From NCBI GenBank assembly GCA_964472855.1, contig CAYYMJ010000005.1:1-64000 (forward strand): a DNA stretch of 64,000 nucleotides, read 5' to 3'. A program made the translations under genes and the position numbers. This DNA is from Tranquillimonas sp964472855 (GTDB taxonomy: Bacteria; Pseudomonadota; Alphaproteobacteria; Rhodobacterales; Rhodobacteraceae). The notes below the pieces were generated by a model. The model ran no database searches. It worked only from the letters and a program-made list of their open reading frames with translations, and was not told the DNA's origin. Below are positions 26,145-35,002 of the stretch, piece after piece (positions within the stretch are counted from its first letter, which is position 1; each line of letters begins with the position of its first letter).

Positions 26145-27509
26145 GTGAGCGCGCCCGATATCATCCACGCCACCACGGTGGCACTTGGCGGGCGGGCGCT
26201 GGCCCTGCGCGGCGCGTCGGGCAGCGGAAAATCGGCGCTGGCCCTGCAACTTGTGGCCCTTGGCGCCGAACTGGTGGCCGATGACCGCACGCTGCTGACG
26301 GTGCGCGACGGCCGCCTGCTCGCCGCGGCCCCGGCGCCGATCAAGGGGCTGATCGAGGCGCGCGGCGTCGGCATCCTGGGCCTGCCGGCAGCCACCGACG
26401 TGCCGCTGGTCTGCGTCGTCGACCTGGACCGAACGGCGGTAGAGCGGTTGCCGCAACCCGAAGTTTGTGACATCGCCGGCGTGACCATACCCCTGCTGCG
26501 CAAGGTGGACGCGCCACATTTCGCGGCAAGCCTGTTTTCGATCCTGCACAACGGCCTGCCCATGCCCGCCGACCAGCCCATCGCCCATGACCTGCCCGCC
26601 GCCGCACGGCGACCGGCGGCGGCGCGCGTGGTCCTGGTAACCGGACCGTCGGGGGCGGGGCGGTCCACCGCGCTGGCCGCGCTGGAAGACCTTGGGTTCG
26701 AGACCATCGACAACCTGCCGCTGTCGCTGCTGCCGCGCGTGGTGGACGGCCCGCAGATGCGCCCGCTGGCGCTGGGGGTCGACACGCGCAACCGCGATTT
26801 TTCGGTTGCGGCGTTGCTGGGCATCATGGACCAGCTGGCGTTGCGTGACGATATCGCCGCCGAGGCGGTCTATCTCGACACCCGGCGCGAGGTTCTGGTG
26901 CGCCGCTATTCCGAGACCCGGCGCCGGCACCCGATGGCCCCCGACGAAACCCCTGCCGCCGGCATCGCCCGCGAAATGGACCTTCTGGCCCCGGTGCGGG
27001 CCCGGGCGCAGACGGTCGTCGACACGTCCGAGCTGACCCCGCATGACCTGCGGGCCCAGATCACCCGCTGGTTCGACGCCGGCGCCGGACCGGGGCTGGC
27101 CGTGTCGCTGCAGTCTTTTTCCTACAAACGCGGTCTGCCGGCCGGTGCCGACATGGTGTTCGACGTGCGCTTTCTGCAAAACCCCTATTGGCGGCCGGAT
27201 CTGCGCCACAGGAACGGGCTGGACCCGGCGGTCGCGGCCCATGTCGCCGAAGACCCGCGCTTTGGCGAATTCTTCACCCGCATCTGCGATTTGACACTGA
27301 TGTTACTGCCGGCCTACGCCGCCGAAGGTAAAACCCACCTCGCAATTGCATTCGGTTGCACCGGAGGGCAACACCGTTCGGTGGCCGTTGCCGAGCGGCT
27401 GTCTGATTCGCTGCGACAGGCGGGCTGGCGGGTCTCGCTTCGGCACCGGGAAATGGAGCGCAGCACCGGCCATGGGGCCGGCGCGGAAATCGGGAAAGAC
27501 AACGCGTGA
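26145..27509 (+). CDS. hprK-rapZ: fused HPr kinase (C-terminal type) and RapZ
   Basis: A single 454-residue frame covers what are normally two genes. Residues 1 to about 145 are the short alphaproteobacterial HPr kinase/phosphorylase: Walker A GASGSGKSA at 23-31 and LVADDRTLL after it. Residues from about 160 are RapZ, the RNase adaptor/nucleotide-binding protein: Walker A variant GPSGAGRST (167-175), LEDLGFETIDNLPLSLLPRV, SFSYKRGLP, VFDVRFLQNPYW and the C-terminal FGCTGGQHRSVAVAERL. No stop separates them; an in-frame ATG at 26562 could still start a separate RapZ. GTG 26145 is the start, 18 bp after chvG. GTGA couples it to the EIIA gene. Confidence 0.9.
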   Translation: MSAPDIIHATTVALGGRALALRGASGSGKSALALQLVALGAELVADDRTLLTVRDGRLLAAAPAPIKGLIEARGVGILGLPAATDVPLVCVVDLDRTAVERLPQPEVCDIAGVTIPLLRKVDAPHFAASLFSILHNGLPMPADQPIAHDLPAAARRPAAARVVLVTGPSGAGRSTALAALEDLGFETIDNLPLSLLPRVVDGPQMRPLALGVDTRNRDFSVAALLGIMDQLALRDDIAAEAVYLDTRREVLVRRYSETRRRHPMAPDETPAAGIAREMDLLAPVRARAQTVVDTSELTPHDLRAQITRWFDAGAGPGLAVSLQSFSYKRGLPAGADMVFDVRFLQNPYWRPDLRHRNGLDPAVAAHVAEDPRFGEFFTRICDLTLMLLPAYAAEGKTHLAIAFGCTGGQHRSVAVAERLSDSLRQAGWRVSLRHREMERSTGHGAGAEIGKDNA

Positions 27510-27907
27510 TCGGAATCGTGATCGTCGCGCATGGCGGACTGGCAGGAGAGTTCCTGGCGGCCCTTGAACATGTTGTCGGACGCCAGCCCGGCATACGCGC
27601 CGTTTCGATCGGGGCCGAGGATGACCGCGCCGCAAAATCCCAGGACATCTGCGCCGCGGCCGACGCCGTCGACAGCGGCGGCGGCGTGGTGGTGGTAACC
27701 GACATGTTCGGTGGCTCGCCCTCGAACCTCAGCATGCGGGCCTGCCGCCCCCAGGACCGCAAGATCGTCTATGGGGCCAACCTGCCGCTGCTGATCAAGC
27801 TGGCCAAGTCGCGCCACCTGCCGCTGGATGTGGCCGTGTCACAGGGGTTGCGGGCCGGAAAGCGGTATATCGACGCGTTTGACGGCCCCGGAGAAATCAG
27901 CGGATGA
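27506..27907 (+). CDS. PTS EIIA component, mannose-type
   Basis: This 133-residue phosphotransfer protein is a mannose-family EIIA domain: MIGIVIVAHGGLAGEFLAAL carries the active histidine (His9), and VVVTDMFGGSPSNLSM is the other signature. In alphaproteobacteria such a protein receives phosphate from HPr but lacks a transporter partner, acting in regulation. Translation is coupled on both sides: the GTG overlaps the previous stop as GTGA, and its stop overlaps the HPr ATG as ATGA. Phospho-relay with the HPr next to it is inferred. Confidence 0.94.
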   Translation: MIGIVIVAHGGLAGEFLAALEHVVGRQPGIRAVSIGAEDDRAAKSQDICAAADAVDSGGGVVVVTDMFGGSPSNLSMRACRPQDRKIVYGANLPLLIKLAKSRHLPLDVAVSQGLRAGKRYIDAFDGPGEISG

Positions 27908-28176
27908 CGGTTACCCGTTCTTGTCTTATCGTTAATGAAAAGGGGCTGCATGCCCGGGCGTCGGCCAAGTTGGTCGAGGTCGTGGAGAAGTTCGAGGCCG
28001 AAGCCGAGGTTGAGCGCGACGGTGTCGCGACGTCCGGTGACAGCATCATGGGGCTTTTGATGTTGGCAGCCTCAAAAGGAACAACTATTGAAGTTCGAAC
28101 CTGCGGTCCGGACGCCGAAGCTTTGGCAGATGCGGTGGTGGCCCTGGTCGCCGACCGTTTCGGCGAGGATATGTAG
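27904..28176 (+). CDS. ptsH: HPr phosphocarrier protein
   Basis: HPr shuttles phosphate from EI to EIIA. The 90-residue sequence has the active-site histidine (His16) in NEKGLHARASAKLVE and the regulatory serine (Ser47) in TSGDSIMGLLMLAASKG, the target of HPr kinase. Presence of both fits the HPr-kinase domain two genes upstream: seryl phosphorylation should lower transfer to EIIA. No EI gene is in the window. It ends the ChvIG-HprK/RapZ-EIIA-HPr cluster and is followed after 14 bp by the acyltransferase gene. Confidence 0.95.
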   Translation: MTVTRSCLIVNEKGLHARASAKLVEVVEKFEAEAEVERDGVATSGDSIMGLLMLAASKGTTIEVRTCGPDAEALADAVVALVADRFGEDM

Positions 28177-28190
28177 GACGGCATAAACTG

Positions 28191-29114
28191 GTGGACCGGT
28201 CCTTGGTAGACAGTGCTGAACCCCGCCGGGCAATTGGACGCCCCACTACCACCGCGCTGCAAGGGCAGGGCGATGGCAGTAATCTGGCCGACCAGCCTTA
28301 CGATCATCGCCGGCTGTCGTATGCAACGACCTTCGACAATCCTGTTCAGCGCAGCACCATCAAGACGATGGAGCTTGTCACCGGCAAGCTGCGCCTCTTG
28401 CGGCTGATCCGCCGGTTCGAGGCGCAGGGCGTGCCGAACGGGCAGGGGTTCTGGGCGCAGGCGCTGGGCGTGATGGGGATCGAACTGCGCACCCCACCAG
28501 AAGAGATCGCCCACATTCCCGCAACCGGCCCGTTGATCATCACCGCCAACCACCCGCACGGTCTGGTCGACGGCATGGTCCTGGCCGAGCTGATCGGCCG
28601 GGTGCGGACAGACTACAAGATCCTGACGCGGTCGCTGCTGACCGGGGTTGGCGAGATCGAGGATTTCATGATCCCGGTGCCGTTTGCCCATGAAGAGGGT
28701 TCGCTGCAGAAGAACCTCGACATGCGCCGCCGGGCCATGGACCACCTGAAAGACGGCGGCTGCGTCGTGCTGTTCCCCTCGGGCGTGGTGGCGGCTTCGG
28801 ACAGCATGTTCGGCCCGGTGGTCGAGCAGGACTGGAACCCGTTCACCGCCAAGATGATCCAGCGGTCGGGCGCCACGGTGTTGCCGGTCTATTTCCCCGG
28901 GCAGAATTCACGCTGGTACCAGATCGCGAATCAGGTGTCGGCGACCATCCGGCAGGGGCTGTTGCTGTACGAGGTGGTGCACGCCCTGAACCGCCCGCAA
29001 ATCCCCCGGGTCGGTGCGCCGCTGGCGCCGGACGAGTTGCGGGAATGGGCGTCGAACCCGCGCGGTTTCATGACCTGGCTGCGCGCGCACACCCTGGCGC
29101 TGAAAGACGTCTGA
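28191..29114 (+). CDS. lysophospholipid (1-acylglycerol-3-phosphate) acyltransferase-like protein
   Basis: A 307-residue member of the PlsC-like acyltransferase family. The HxxxxD catalytic motif is present in TANHPHGLVDGMVLAEL, and the phosphate-binding stretch CVVLFPSGVVAASDSM follows. The GTG start gives an N-terminus with YDHRRLSYATTFDNP, which I recall from Rhodobacteraceae homologues; an internal ATG at 28368 would remove it. No clear signal peptide; membrane association is likely through hydrophobic stretches. Substrate is uncertain (lysophosphatidate, lyso-ornithine lipid or other). It lies 14 bp after ptsH and so may be in the same operon. Confidence 0.88.
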   Translation: MDRSLVDSAEPRRAIGRPTTTALQGQGDGSNLADQPYDHRRLSYATTFDNPVQRSTIKTMELVTGKLRLLRLIRRFEAQGVPNGQGFWAQALGVMGIELRTPPEEIAHIPATGPLIITANHPHGLVDGMVLAELIGRVRTDYKILTRSLLTGVGEIEDFMIPVPFAHEEGSLQKNLDMRRRAMDHLKDGGCVVLFPSGVVAASDSMFGPVVEQDWNPFTAKMIQRSGATVLPVYFPGQNSRWYQIANQVSATIRQGLLLYEVVHALNRPQIPRVGAPLAPDELREWASNPRGFMTWLRAHTLALKDV

Positions 29115-29146
29115 GCGCGGCGTGCGCCCAACGTGGCGCGCGCACG

Positions 29147-29965
29147 CTAGTCGCCCAGTTTGGCGTGAACCTCGTCAAGGTCGATTTCACCGATGGGGCG
29201 CCTGTTGGCCGGGTTCTGGTGGTCATAGCGGAACAGGTGAAAGTCGGGCTTGTAGATTTCATAGACCAGATGCATCGACAGATCGTCGAAATAGGCCTCG
29301 ACCGGGTGAGCGCGCCGCGGGCCGTGGACCTCGCTTTCGTTAAAGCGCGGAATCGCGGCCAGATCGACGGGATGGACCGGCGCGGAACGGTCGAGAACCT
29401 GGCGCATTCCGGCGTCGAAATCCTCGGTCCAGTGGATCGCGTCATAACGGCCGCCATTGGTGATGAAGGTCGACACATGGCCCGACACGGCCGACCAGTG
29501 GATGTCGGGGTCCATCGGGCGGCGCCAGCGGATGGTGTCGCGCGCGAACAGCAGAAACCGCCGGAATGACGCGATCTGGTCGAATTCCTCCGTGCCTTCG
29601 GGCCCGCCAACGTCGACGCCGTATTTCTGGATCAGCATCGGCACAAGGTTGCCCCGGTATCGGCGTCCGTTGCGCTGGATGCCACAGATCTTGTCGAAAA
29701 ACGACGACAGGATGCGGCTGTAGGGATTGCGCACAAAGGTAAAGGCATGACCGCTGCGCGAGGTCACCGCGTCAGTGATCAGCGGCTGGCTGTCTTCGAT
29801 GGCCCATTTGTGAATGCCGGTCGTCGCGTCATGGATATCGCCGTCGAAAAACGCGCCATGGTCCGAGAAATACATGATCTGTCCGATGGTCGAACAGGCG
29901 CATTTGGGCACAACCCGAAAGATCATGCCCTCGTTCTGCGTCATCCATGTCCCGGGAAAACCCAT
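29147..29965 (-). CDS. sulfotransferase family protein
   Basis: A 272-residue protein with the two PAPS-binding segments of a carbohydrate-type sulfotransferase: the 5'-phosphosulfate loop VPKCACSTIGQIM near residues 17-29, and the 3'-phosphate motif FTFVRNPYSRILSSFFDKI. The fold and spacing match the Sulfotransfer_2 family. It probably sulfates a sugar of a surface polymer; the acceptor is unknown. It reads away from the glycosyltransferase gene at 30104 across 138 bp, and both fit a polysaccharide role. It converges on the acyltransferase gene. Confidence 0.88.
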   Translation of the reverse strand: MGFPGTWMTQNEGMIFRVVPKCACSTIGQIMYFSDHGAFFDGDIHDATTGIHKWAIEDSQPLITDAVTSRSGHAFTFVRNPYSRILSSFFDKICGIQRNGRRYRGNLVPMLIQKYGVDVGGPEGTEEFDQIASFRRFLLFARDTIRWRRPMDPDIHWSAVSGHVSTFITNGGRYDAIHWTEDFDAGMRQVLDRSAPVHPVDLAAIPRFNESEVHGPRRAHPVEAYFDDLSMHLVYEIYKPDFHLFRYDHQNPANRRPIGEIDLDEVHAKLGD

Positions 29966-30103
29966 TTTCCGGTCGCACCCTCATTTACCGCCGGCCATGG
30001 CCGCCATTCCCTCACACGACGCACAAGACCAAAGAAAAGCAGTCGTTTCAATGACCGCTTCGCGTTATCAGGGTGACAACACAACAGGCTTCAATCACTG
30101 GTC

Positions 30104-31681
30104 ATGGCCCGGATCGCGTTCATACTGCTTTGCCACAAGGACCCCGCGGCGATCATCGATCAGGCGCGGCGGCTGACCGCGCCCGGTGACATGCTGTCGA
30201 TTCACTTCGATGGCCGCGCGCCGTCTGATGACTATGCGGCGATCCGCAAGGCGCTGGACGGCAACCCGCAGGTCACCTTCACGCCACGGCGCGTGCGGTG
30301 CGGCTGGGGCGAGTGGAGCCTTGTCGAGGCGACGCTGCTGGCGGTCGAGGCCGCGGTCCAGGCCTTTCCGCGCGCCACGCATTTCTACATGATTTCGGGC
30401 GACTGCATGTCGATCAAGACAGCGCAATACACCCACGCCTATCTGGACCGCGAGGATGTCGACCATATTGAAAGCGTGGATTTCCATGACAGCGACTGGA
30501 TCAAGATCGGCCTGAAGGAAGAGCGGCTGATCTACCGCCACTATTTCAACGAGCGCACGCACAAGCGGCTGTTCTATGCCGCGATGGGGCTGCAGCGGCG
30601 TCTGGGGCTGGGCCGGTCGGTTCCGGACGATTTGCAGATGATGGTAGGGTCGCAATGGTGGTGCCTGCGCCGGCGCACCGTGGAATGGGTGCTGAATTTC
30701 TGCCGCGAACGTCCCGACATCGTGCGGTTCTTCCGCACGACATGGATCCCCGACGAGACGTTTTTCCAGACCATCGTGCGCCATCTTGTGCCCGGCGACG
30801 AGATCAGGTCGCGCACGCTGACCTTCCTGATGTTTTCGGACTATGGGATGCCGGTCAATTTCTACAACGACCATTACGACCTGTTGGCGAGCCAGGATTT
30901 CCTGTTTGCCCGCAAGATCTCTGCCGAAGCGACCGATCTCAGGCGGCGGCTGGGCGATCTGTATTCGGCCACCGATGTCAGCTTCAAGATCTCGAACGAG
31001 GGGCGCAGCCTGTTCGGCTTTCTGGTTGAACAAGGGCGCGAGGGGCGCCGTTTCGCCCCGCGCTTCTGGGAAACGGAATCGTCGCTGGGGCGCGAGCGCG
31101 AACTGATGATCGTGGTGTGCAAGAAATGGCACGTCGCCAAGCACCTGCTGGCCGTGGTCCGGGGCCGTCTGGACGTGCCGGCGGTCGAATATCTGTTCGA
31201 CGAGGTGGATACCGACCTGCCCGACCTGGGCGGAATCGACCGGACCATGCAAAAGCGCACCCGCCACCGCCGGGCGCTGATGCGGATGCTGTTCGAGCGG
31301 TTTGACCGCGACCGGCTGATCTTTTGCCTCGACCCCGCGCATCTGGATTTGCTGCGCGACTTTGCCTCGGATCGCTCGACCACCCGGATACTCGAGATCG
31401 AGTGCCGTTTCGGCGACGACTATCTGCTGGGGCACGCGCTGCGCGTCGGTCTGGCCGGCGAACAGACCCCGCCCGAGACCATCCGCACGCTGTTGCCGAC
31501 CATCCGGCGTGACGTGGCCTATCAGACCGACGCGATCCGCGATGCCGGATTCGACCGCCTCTATCGGATCAGCGAGACCGAAACCGCGGCCGCGAACGCC
31601 GGGGCACTTGCGGCCTTTCTGTCGATCGACGAAGAACAAGCGCGGGAGATCCTCGAGACCCCGAACCTGTTTGCCGACTGA
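30104..31681 (+). CDS. glycosyltransferase of the DUF5928 / beta-1,6-GlcNAc-transferase type
   Basis: A 525-residue protein. The N-terminal part (about 1-270) is a GT14-like domain (core-2/I-branching fold): IAFILLCHKDPAAI, the donor-site stretch THFYMISGDCMSI and the acceptor part VGSQWWCLRRRTVEWV and IPDETFFQTIVRH. The C-terminal half carries a DUF5928-like region with no further assignment. Related proteins are widespread in Rhodobacteraceae. It probably acts on surface or exopolysaccharide. The start overlaps no other gene; the HIT gene begins 12 bp later, suggesting an operon with the HIT and epimerase genes. Confidence 0.85.
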   Translation: MARIAFILLCHKDPAAIIDQARRLTAPGDMLSIHFDGRAPSDDYAAIRKALDGNPQVTFTPRRVRCGWGEWSLVEATLLAVEAAVQAFPRATHFYMISGDCMSIKTAQYTHAYLDREDVDHIESVDFHDSDWIKIGLKEERLIYRHYFNERTHKRLFYAAMGLQRRLGLGRSVPDDLQMMVGSQWWCLRRRTVEWVLNFCRERPDIVRFFRTTWIPDETFFQTIVRHLVPGDEIRSRTLTFLMFSDYGMPVNFYNDHYDLLASQDFLFARKISAEATDLRRRLGDLYSATDVSFKISNEGRSLFGFLVEQGREGRRFAPRFWETESSLGRERELMIVVCKKWHVAKHLLAVVRGRLDVPAVEYLFDEVDTDLPDLGGIDRTMQKRTRHRRALMRMLFERFDRDRLIFCLDPAHLDLLRDFASDRSTTRILEIECRFGDDYLLGHALRVGLAGEQTPPETIRTLLPTIRRDVAYQTDAIRDAGFDRLYRISETETAAANAGALAAFLSIDEEQAREILETPNLFAD

Positions 31682-31693
31682 AGGACAGAACGC

Positions 31694-32077
31694 GTGGCCT
31701 ATGAGTATGACGACCAGAACATCTTTGCGAAGATCCTGCGTGGCGAGATCCCCAATGACACCGTGCTCGAGACCGCGCATGCGCTGGCCTTTCGCGATAT
31801 CAGCCCCCAGGCGCCCGAGCATGTGCTGGTCATTCCCAAGGGGCCTTATGTGAACCACGACCATTTCTGCCGCACCGCCGGCACGGACGAGATTGTCGGC
31901 TTCTGGCGGGCGACCGCCGAGGTTTGCGAGCGTCTGGGCCTGGCGCCGGGCGGCGGTGGCAACGGGTATCGCATGCTGGCCAACAGCGGGCGCGACGGCG
32001 TGCAGGACGTGATGCATTACCATGTGCATATCTGTGCCGGCCAGCCGCTGGGGCGCATGCTGCCCGCGGCCGGTTAG
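31694..32077 (+). CDS. HIT family nucleotide hydrolase/transferase
   Basis: A 127-residue histidine-triad protein, with the triad in MHYHVHICAG near the C-terminus and the N-terminal IFAKILRGEIPNDTVLE typical of HinT-like nucleoside phosphoramidases. The family hydrolyses AMP-linked substrates; the physiological target is unknown. The GTG start is preceded by AAGGACAG. It lies 12 bp after the glycosyltransferase and 12 bp before the epimerase, so it probably belongs to the same operon. Confidence 0.94.
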   Translation: MAYEYDDQNIFAKILRGEIPNDTVLETAHALAFRDISPQAPEHVLVIPKGPYVNHDHFCRTAGTDEIVGFWRATAEVCERLGLAPGGGGNGYRMLANSGRDGVQDVMHYHVHICAGQPLGRMLPAAG

Positions 32078-32089
32078 GCGGGCGCCCGG

Positions 32090-33106
32090 GTGTCCCGCAC
32101 GGTCTTTGTCACCGGCAGCGCCGGCTTCATCGGGTTTCACCTGGCCCGGCTGTTGCTGGACGAAGGCTTTCGTGTCGTCGGGTATGACGGCATGACCGAC
32201 TATTACGATGTGGAGCTTAAGGCGCGGCGCCAGCAACAGCTGAGCCAGCGGCCGGGCTTTCACGGGGTCGAGGCGATGCTGGAGGATATGGACGCCCTGT
32301 CACGGGCCGTGGCCGAGGCGCGGCCGGATGTCATCGTTCACCTCGCCGCGCAGGCCGGCGTGCGTTATTCGCTGGAAAACCCGCGCGCTTATGTCGAGTC
32401 CAACCTTGTGGGCAGTTTCAACCTGCTGGAGGCGGCGCGCGAAGCGGCGCCTGCGCATCTGATGATGGCCTCGACCAGCTCGGTCTATGGGGCGAACCGG
32501 CAGTTGCCGTTTCGCGAAACCGATCACGCCGACCATCCGCTGACGCTTTATGCCGCCACCAAGAAGGCCAACGAGGCCATGGCCCACAGCTATGCGCATC
32601 TGTGGGGCATCCCGACGACGATGTTCCGGTTCTTTACCGTTTACGGCCCATGGGGGCGGCCCGACATGGCGCTGTTCAAGTTCGTCCGCGCGGCTTTGGC
32701 CGGCGAGGCGATCGACGTCTATAACCACGGCGACATGGCGCGGGACTTTACCCATGTCGGCGACCTGGTGCGCGGTATCCGGCTGTTGATGGACGTGGTC
32801 CCGCCGGCGCCGGACGACGCGGGCCCGCCGCTTGACGGCGACACGCTCAGCCCGGTGGCGCCGCACCGGACGGTCAATATCGGCAACGGCAACATGGTGC
32901 GGCTTGGCGATTTCATCGCCGCCATCGAGGCGGCCCTGGGGTTCGAGGTCGCCAGGAATTTCATGGACATGCAGAAGGGCGACGTGCCGGCGACCTGGGC
33001 CAGTTCCGGGCTGTTGCACGATCTGACCGGCTTTCACCCCGAAACCGACGTGGCCGCCGGCGTGCGGGAGTTCGTCGACTGGTACCGGGATTATTACCGG
33101 GTCTAG
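32090..33106 (+). CDS. nucleotide-sugar epimerase (UDP-glucuronate 4-epimerase-like)
   Basis: A 338-residue extended SDR. The Rossmann site VFVTGSAGFIGFHLARLLL is at the N-terminus, and the active Tyr-Lys are in LYAATKKANEAMAHSYAHL with the preceding STSSVYG. The stretch RFFTVYGPWGRPDMALFKF is the mark of UDP-glucuronate 4-epimerases. It would supply galacturonate for polysaccharide, in line with the glycosyltransferase upstream. Start is GTG. A repeat element (copy B) follows the stop. Confidence 0.93.
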   Translation: MSRTVFVTGSAGFIGFHLARLLLDEGFRVVGYDGMTDYYDVELKARRQQQLSQRPGFHGVEAMLEDMDALSRAVAEARPDVIVHLAAQAGVRYSLENPRAYVESNLVGSFNLLEAAREAAPAHLMMASTSSVYGANRQLPFRETDHADHPLTLYAATKKANEAMAHSYAHLWGIPTTMFRFFTVYGPWGRPDMALFKFVRAALAGEAIDVYNHGDMARDFTHVGDLVRGIRLLMDVVPPAPDDAGPPLDGDTLSPVAPHRTVNIGNGNMVRLGDFIAAIEAALGFEVARNFMDMQKGDVPATWASSGLLHDLTGFHPETDVAAGVREFVDWYRDYYRV

Positions 33107-33151
33107 CGGGGGGAGGTGTATTGCGCCGCGAAGGCGCGGCGCGGCGGGCAA

Positions 33152-33212
33152 GGGGGCGCTGCCCCCTCTTCGCTGGCGCGAATTCACCCCCGAGGTATTT
33201 GCAGAGCCAAAG
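33152..33212 (+). repeat. intergenic hairpin repeat, copy B
   Basis: Hairpin 1 is GGGGGC-GCT-GCCCCC (33152-33166). Hairpin 2 is TTCGC-TGGC-GCGAA (33169-33182). The tail TTCACCCCCGAGGTATTT (33183-33200) and GCCAAAG follow. It lies between the epimerase and the choline-sulfatase. Compare copies C and D, where hairpin 2 has different bases but the same pairing and position. Confidence 0.75.
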
Positions 33213-33338
33213 AAGATGCCGGGGGCGCGAAACGGCCGGGGGCGGATGTCGCCGTGGGGACAGAATGGGGCGCAATCGCGTGACAGCGTCGGTGGGCAGA
33301 GTCCCGAAAATTCGGGGGTGGGTTATCGGGAGTGGGTC

Positions 33339-34868
33339 ATGCGCCAGCCAAATATCGTTGTTGTCATGGCCGACCAGTTGGCGCCGCAGTTTACCGGCGC
33401 CTATGGCCACCCGGTGGCCCGAACGCCGCACATGGATGCCCTGGCGGCGCGGGGCATGCGCTTTGACGCGGCCTATTGCAATTCGCCGCTGTGCGCGCCG
33501 TCGCGGTTTTCGTTCATGTCGGGGCAGCTTGTCAGCCGGATCGGGGCCTATGACAATGCCTGCGAATTTCCGGCGGCGACGCCGACATTCGCGCATTATC
33601 TCAAGCTTTGCGGCTATCGCACCTGCCTGTCCGGCAAGATGCATTTTGTGGGCCCCGACCAGAAGCACGGGTTTCAGGACAGGATAACCACCGACATCTA
33701 TCCTTCGGATTTTGCCTGGACGCCGGACTGGGCGGCCCATGACGAGCGTATCGACAAATGGTATCACAACATGGCCACGGTCCGGGAAAGCGGGGTGGCG
33801 CAGGCGACCTTTCAGATCGACTATGACGACGAGGTGGGCTTTGCGGCGCGGCGCTGGCTGTTCGACCGGGCCCGCGACCGGGCGGCGGGCGACGCGGCGC
33901 CGTTCGCGTTGGTGGCCAGCTTCATTCATCCGCACGACCCTTATGTCGCTCGCCCCGAGTGGTGGGAGCTTTATGCGGACGACGAGATCGCGCTGCCGGA
34001 TGTGGGGTTTGACAGCGCGCCGCGCGATCCCTTTTCGGACCGGTTGCGCGACGGGACCGAGGCCAGCAGCGTGCCGCTGACGCCGGACGAGGTGCGCCGG
34101 GCGCGGCGGGCCTATCTGGCCAATGTCAGTTATTTCGACAGCAAGCTGGGCGAGATCGTGCGCACGCTGGAGGAAATTGGCGAGCTGGACAACACGATCG
34201 TCATTGTGACCGCCGATCACGGCGACATGCTGGGCGAGCGCGGGCTTTGGTACAAGATGTGTTTTTTCGAGGGGTCGGCGCGGGTGCCGCTGATCATGGC
34301 CGGCCCGGGGGTTGTGCAGGGCACTGTTGGCAACGCCTGTTCGCTGGTGGATCTCTTGCCGACCTTTTTGGACATCGCTGGCGGCGATCCCGGGATGGTG
34401 GGCGCCGCCGTTGACGGGCGCAGCCTGATGCCGCTGGCCGGGGGCCGGCCGGACCCGGTTGACGAGGCGGTTGGCGAATATTGTGCCGAGATGACGCCGT
34501 ATCCGGTGTTCATGATCCGGCGCGGCAAGCTGAAATACATCCATTGCGACGCCGACCCGCCGCAACTGTATGACCTTGGGGCCGACCCGCGCGAGTTGAA
34601 CAATGTCGTGGCCGATCCGGCCTATGCCCGTGCGGCGTCGGAATTTGCCGAAGAGGCTTCGGCGCGTTGGGATGGCGAGGCGTTGCGGCGCGAGATCATG
34701 GCCTCGCAGAAAAGCCGGTTTGCCCTGAACGCCGCCATGCAGGCCGGGGCGGGCGAGGATTGGGACTATGACCCGCCCTCGGACGCCAGCCAGCAATATG
34801 TGCGCAATCACATGGACTGGACCGTCGCGGCGGCCAGGTATCGGTTTCCGCCGACCGAGGCGTCATGA
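33339..34868 (+). CDS. betC: choline-sulfatase
   Basis: A 509-residue formylglycine-dependent sulfatase releasing choline and sulfate from choline-O-sulfate, thus feeding sulfur or osmoprotectant metabolism. The signature is LCAPSRFSFMSGQ, where Cys52 becomes formylglycine. N-terminal metal site: IVVVMADQLAPQFTG; C-terminal site: IVTADHGDMLGERGLWYKM. The C-terminal region after about residue 430 matches the choline-sulfatase extension (ASQKSRFALNAAMQAG, DWTVAAARYRFPP). No betA, betB or betI is here. ATG 33339 is preferred to an earlier in-frame ATG at 33216 inside the repeat-bearing leader. Confidence 0.9.
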   Translation: MRQPNIVVVMADQLAPQFTGAYGHPVARTPHMDALAARGMRFDAAYCNSPLCAPSRFSFMSGQLVSRIGAYDNACEFPAATPTFAHYLKLCGYRTCLSGKMHFVGPDQKHGFQDRITTDIYPSDFAWTPDWAAHDERIDKWYHNMATVRESGVAQATFQIDYDDEVGFAARRWLFDRARDRAAGDAAPFALVASFIHPHDPYVARPEWWELYADDEIALPDVGFDSAPRDPFSDRLRDGTEASSVPLTPDEVRRARRAYLANVSYFDSKLGEIVRTLEEIGELDNTIVIVTADHGDMLGERGLWYKMCFFEGSARVPLIMAGPGVVQGTVGNACSLVDLLPTFLDIAGGDPGMVGAAVDGRSLMPLAGGRPDPVDEAVGEYCAEMTPYPVFMIRRGKLKYIHCDADPPQLYDLGADPRELNNVVADPAYARAASEFAEEASARWDGEALRREIMASQKSRFALNAAMQAGAGEDWDYDPPSDASQQYVRNHMDWTVAAARYRFPPTEAS

Positions 34869-35002
34869 ACCTTGCGGCTTGGTGTGCCGCGCCGGTCTTC
34901 GCGGGCGCTGACAGGGTCAGCCGCGGCGCCCGTGACCGGCGATCCACCAATCCCCACCGCTGTTGGAACAACGGGCGCGGTCTGTCGGGCCGGTTGGACT
35001 AG

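Noticed and set aside
23502..27242. A 1,246-codon open frame on the minus strand opposite chvI, chvG and hprK-rapZ
   Set aside because: It mirrors well-recognised genes on the plus strand. Stop codons are scarce on the complement of GC-rich coding DNA, and its composition (Arg, Gly, His, Gln) is typical of such mirror frames.
30095..32263. A 722-codon minus-strand frame opposite the glycosyltransferase and HIT genes
   Set aside because: It is antisense to clear genes and has no domain or ribosome site.
32961..34811. A 616-codon minus-strand frame opposite betC
   Set aside because: It is antisense to a choline-sulfatase with all its motifs; only a GC-content effect.
34865..35002. A 45-codon frame starting on the betC stop (ATGA) and ending just before the EamA start
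   Set aside because: Possible leader peptide, but too short, with no recognisable feature. It may simply be the spacer between the two genes.
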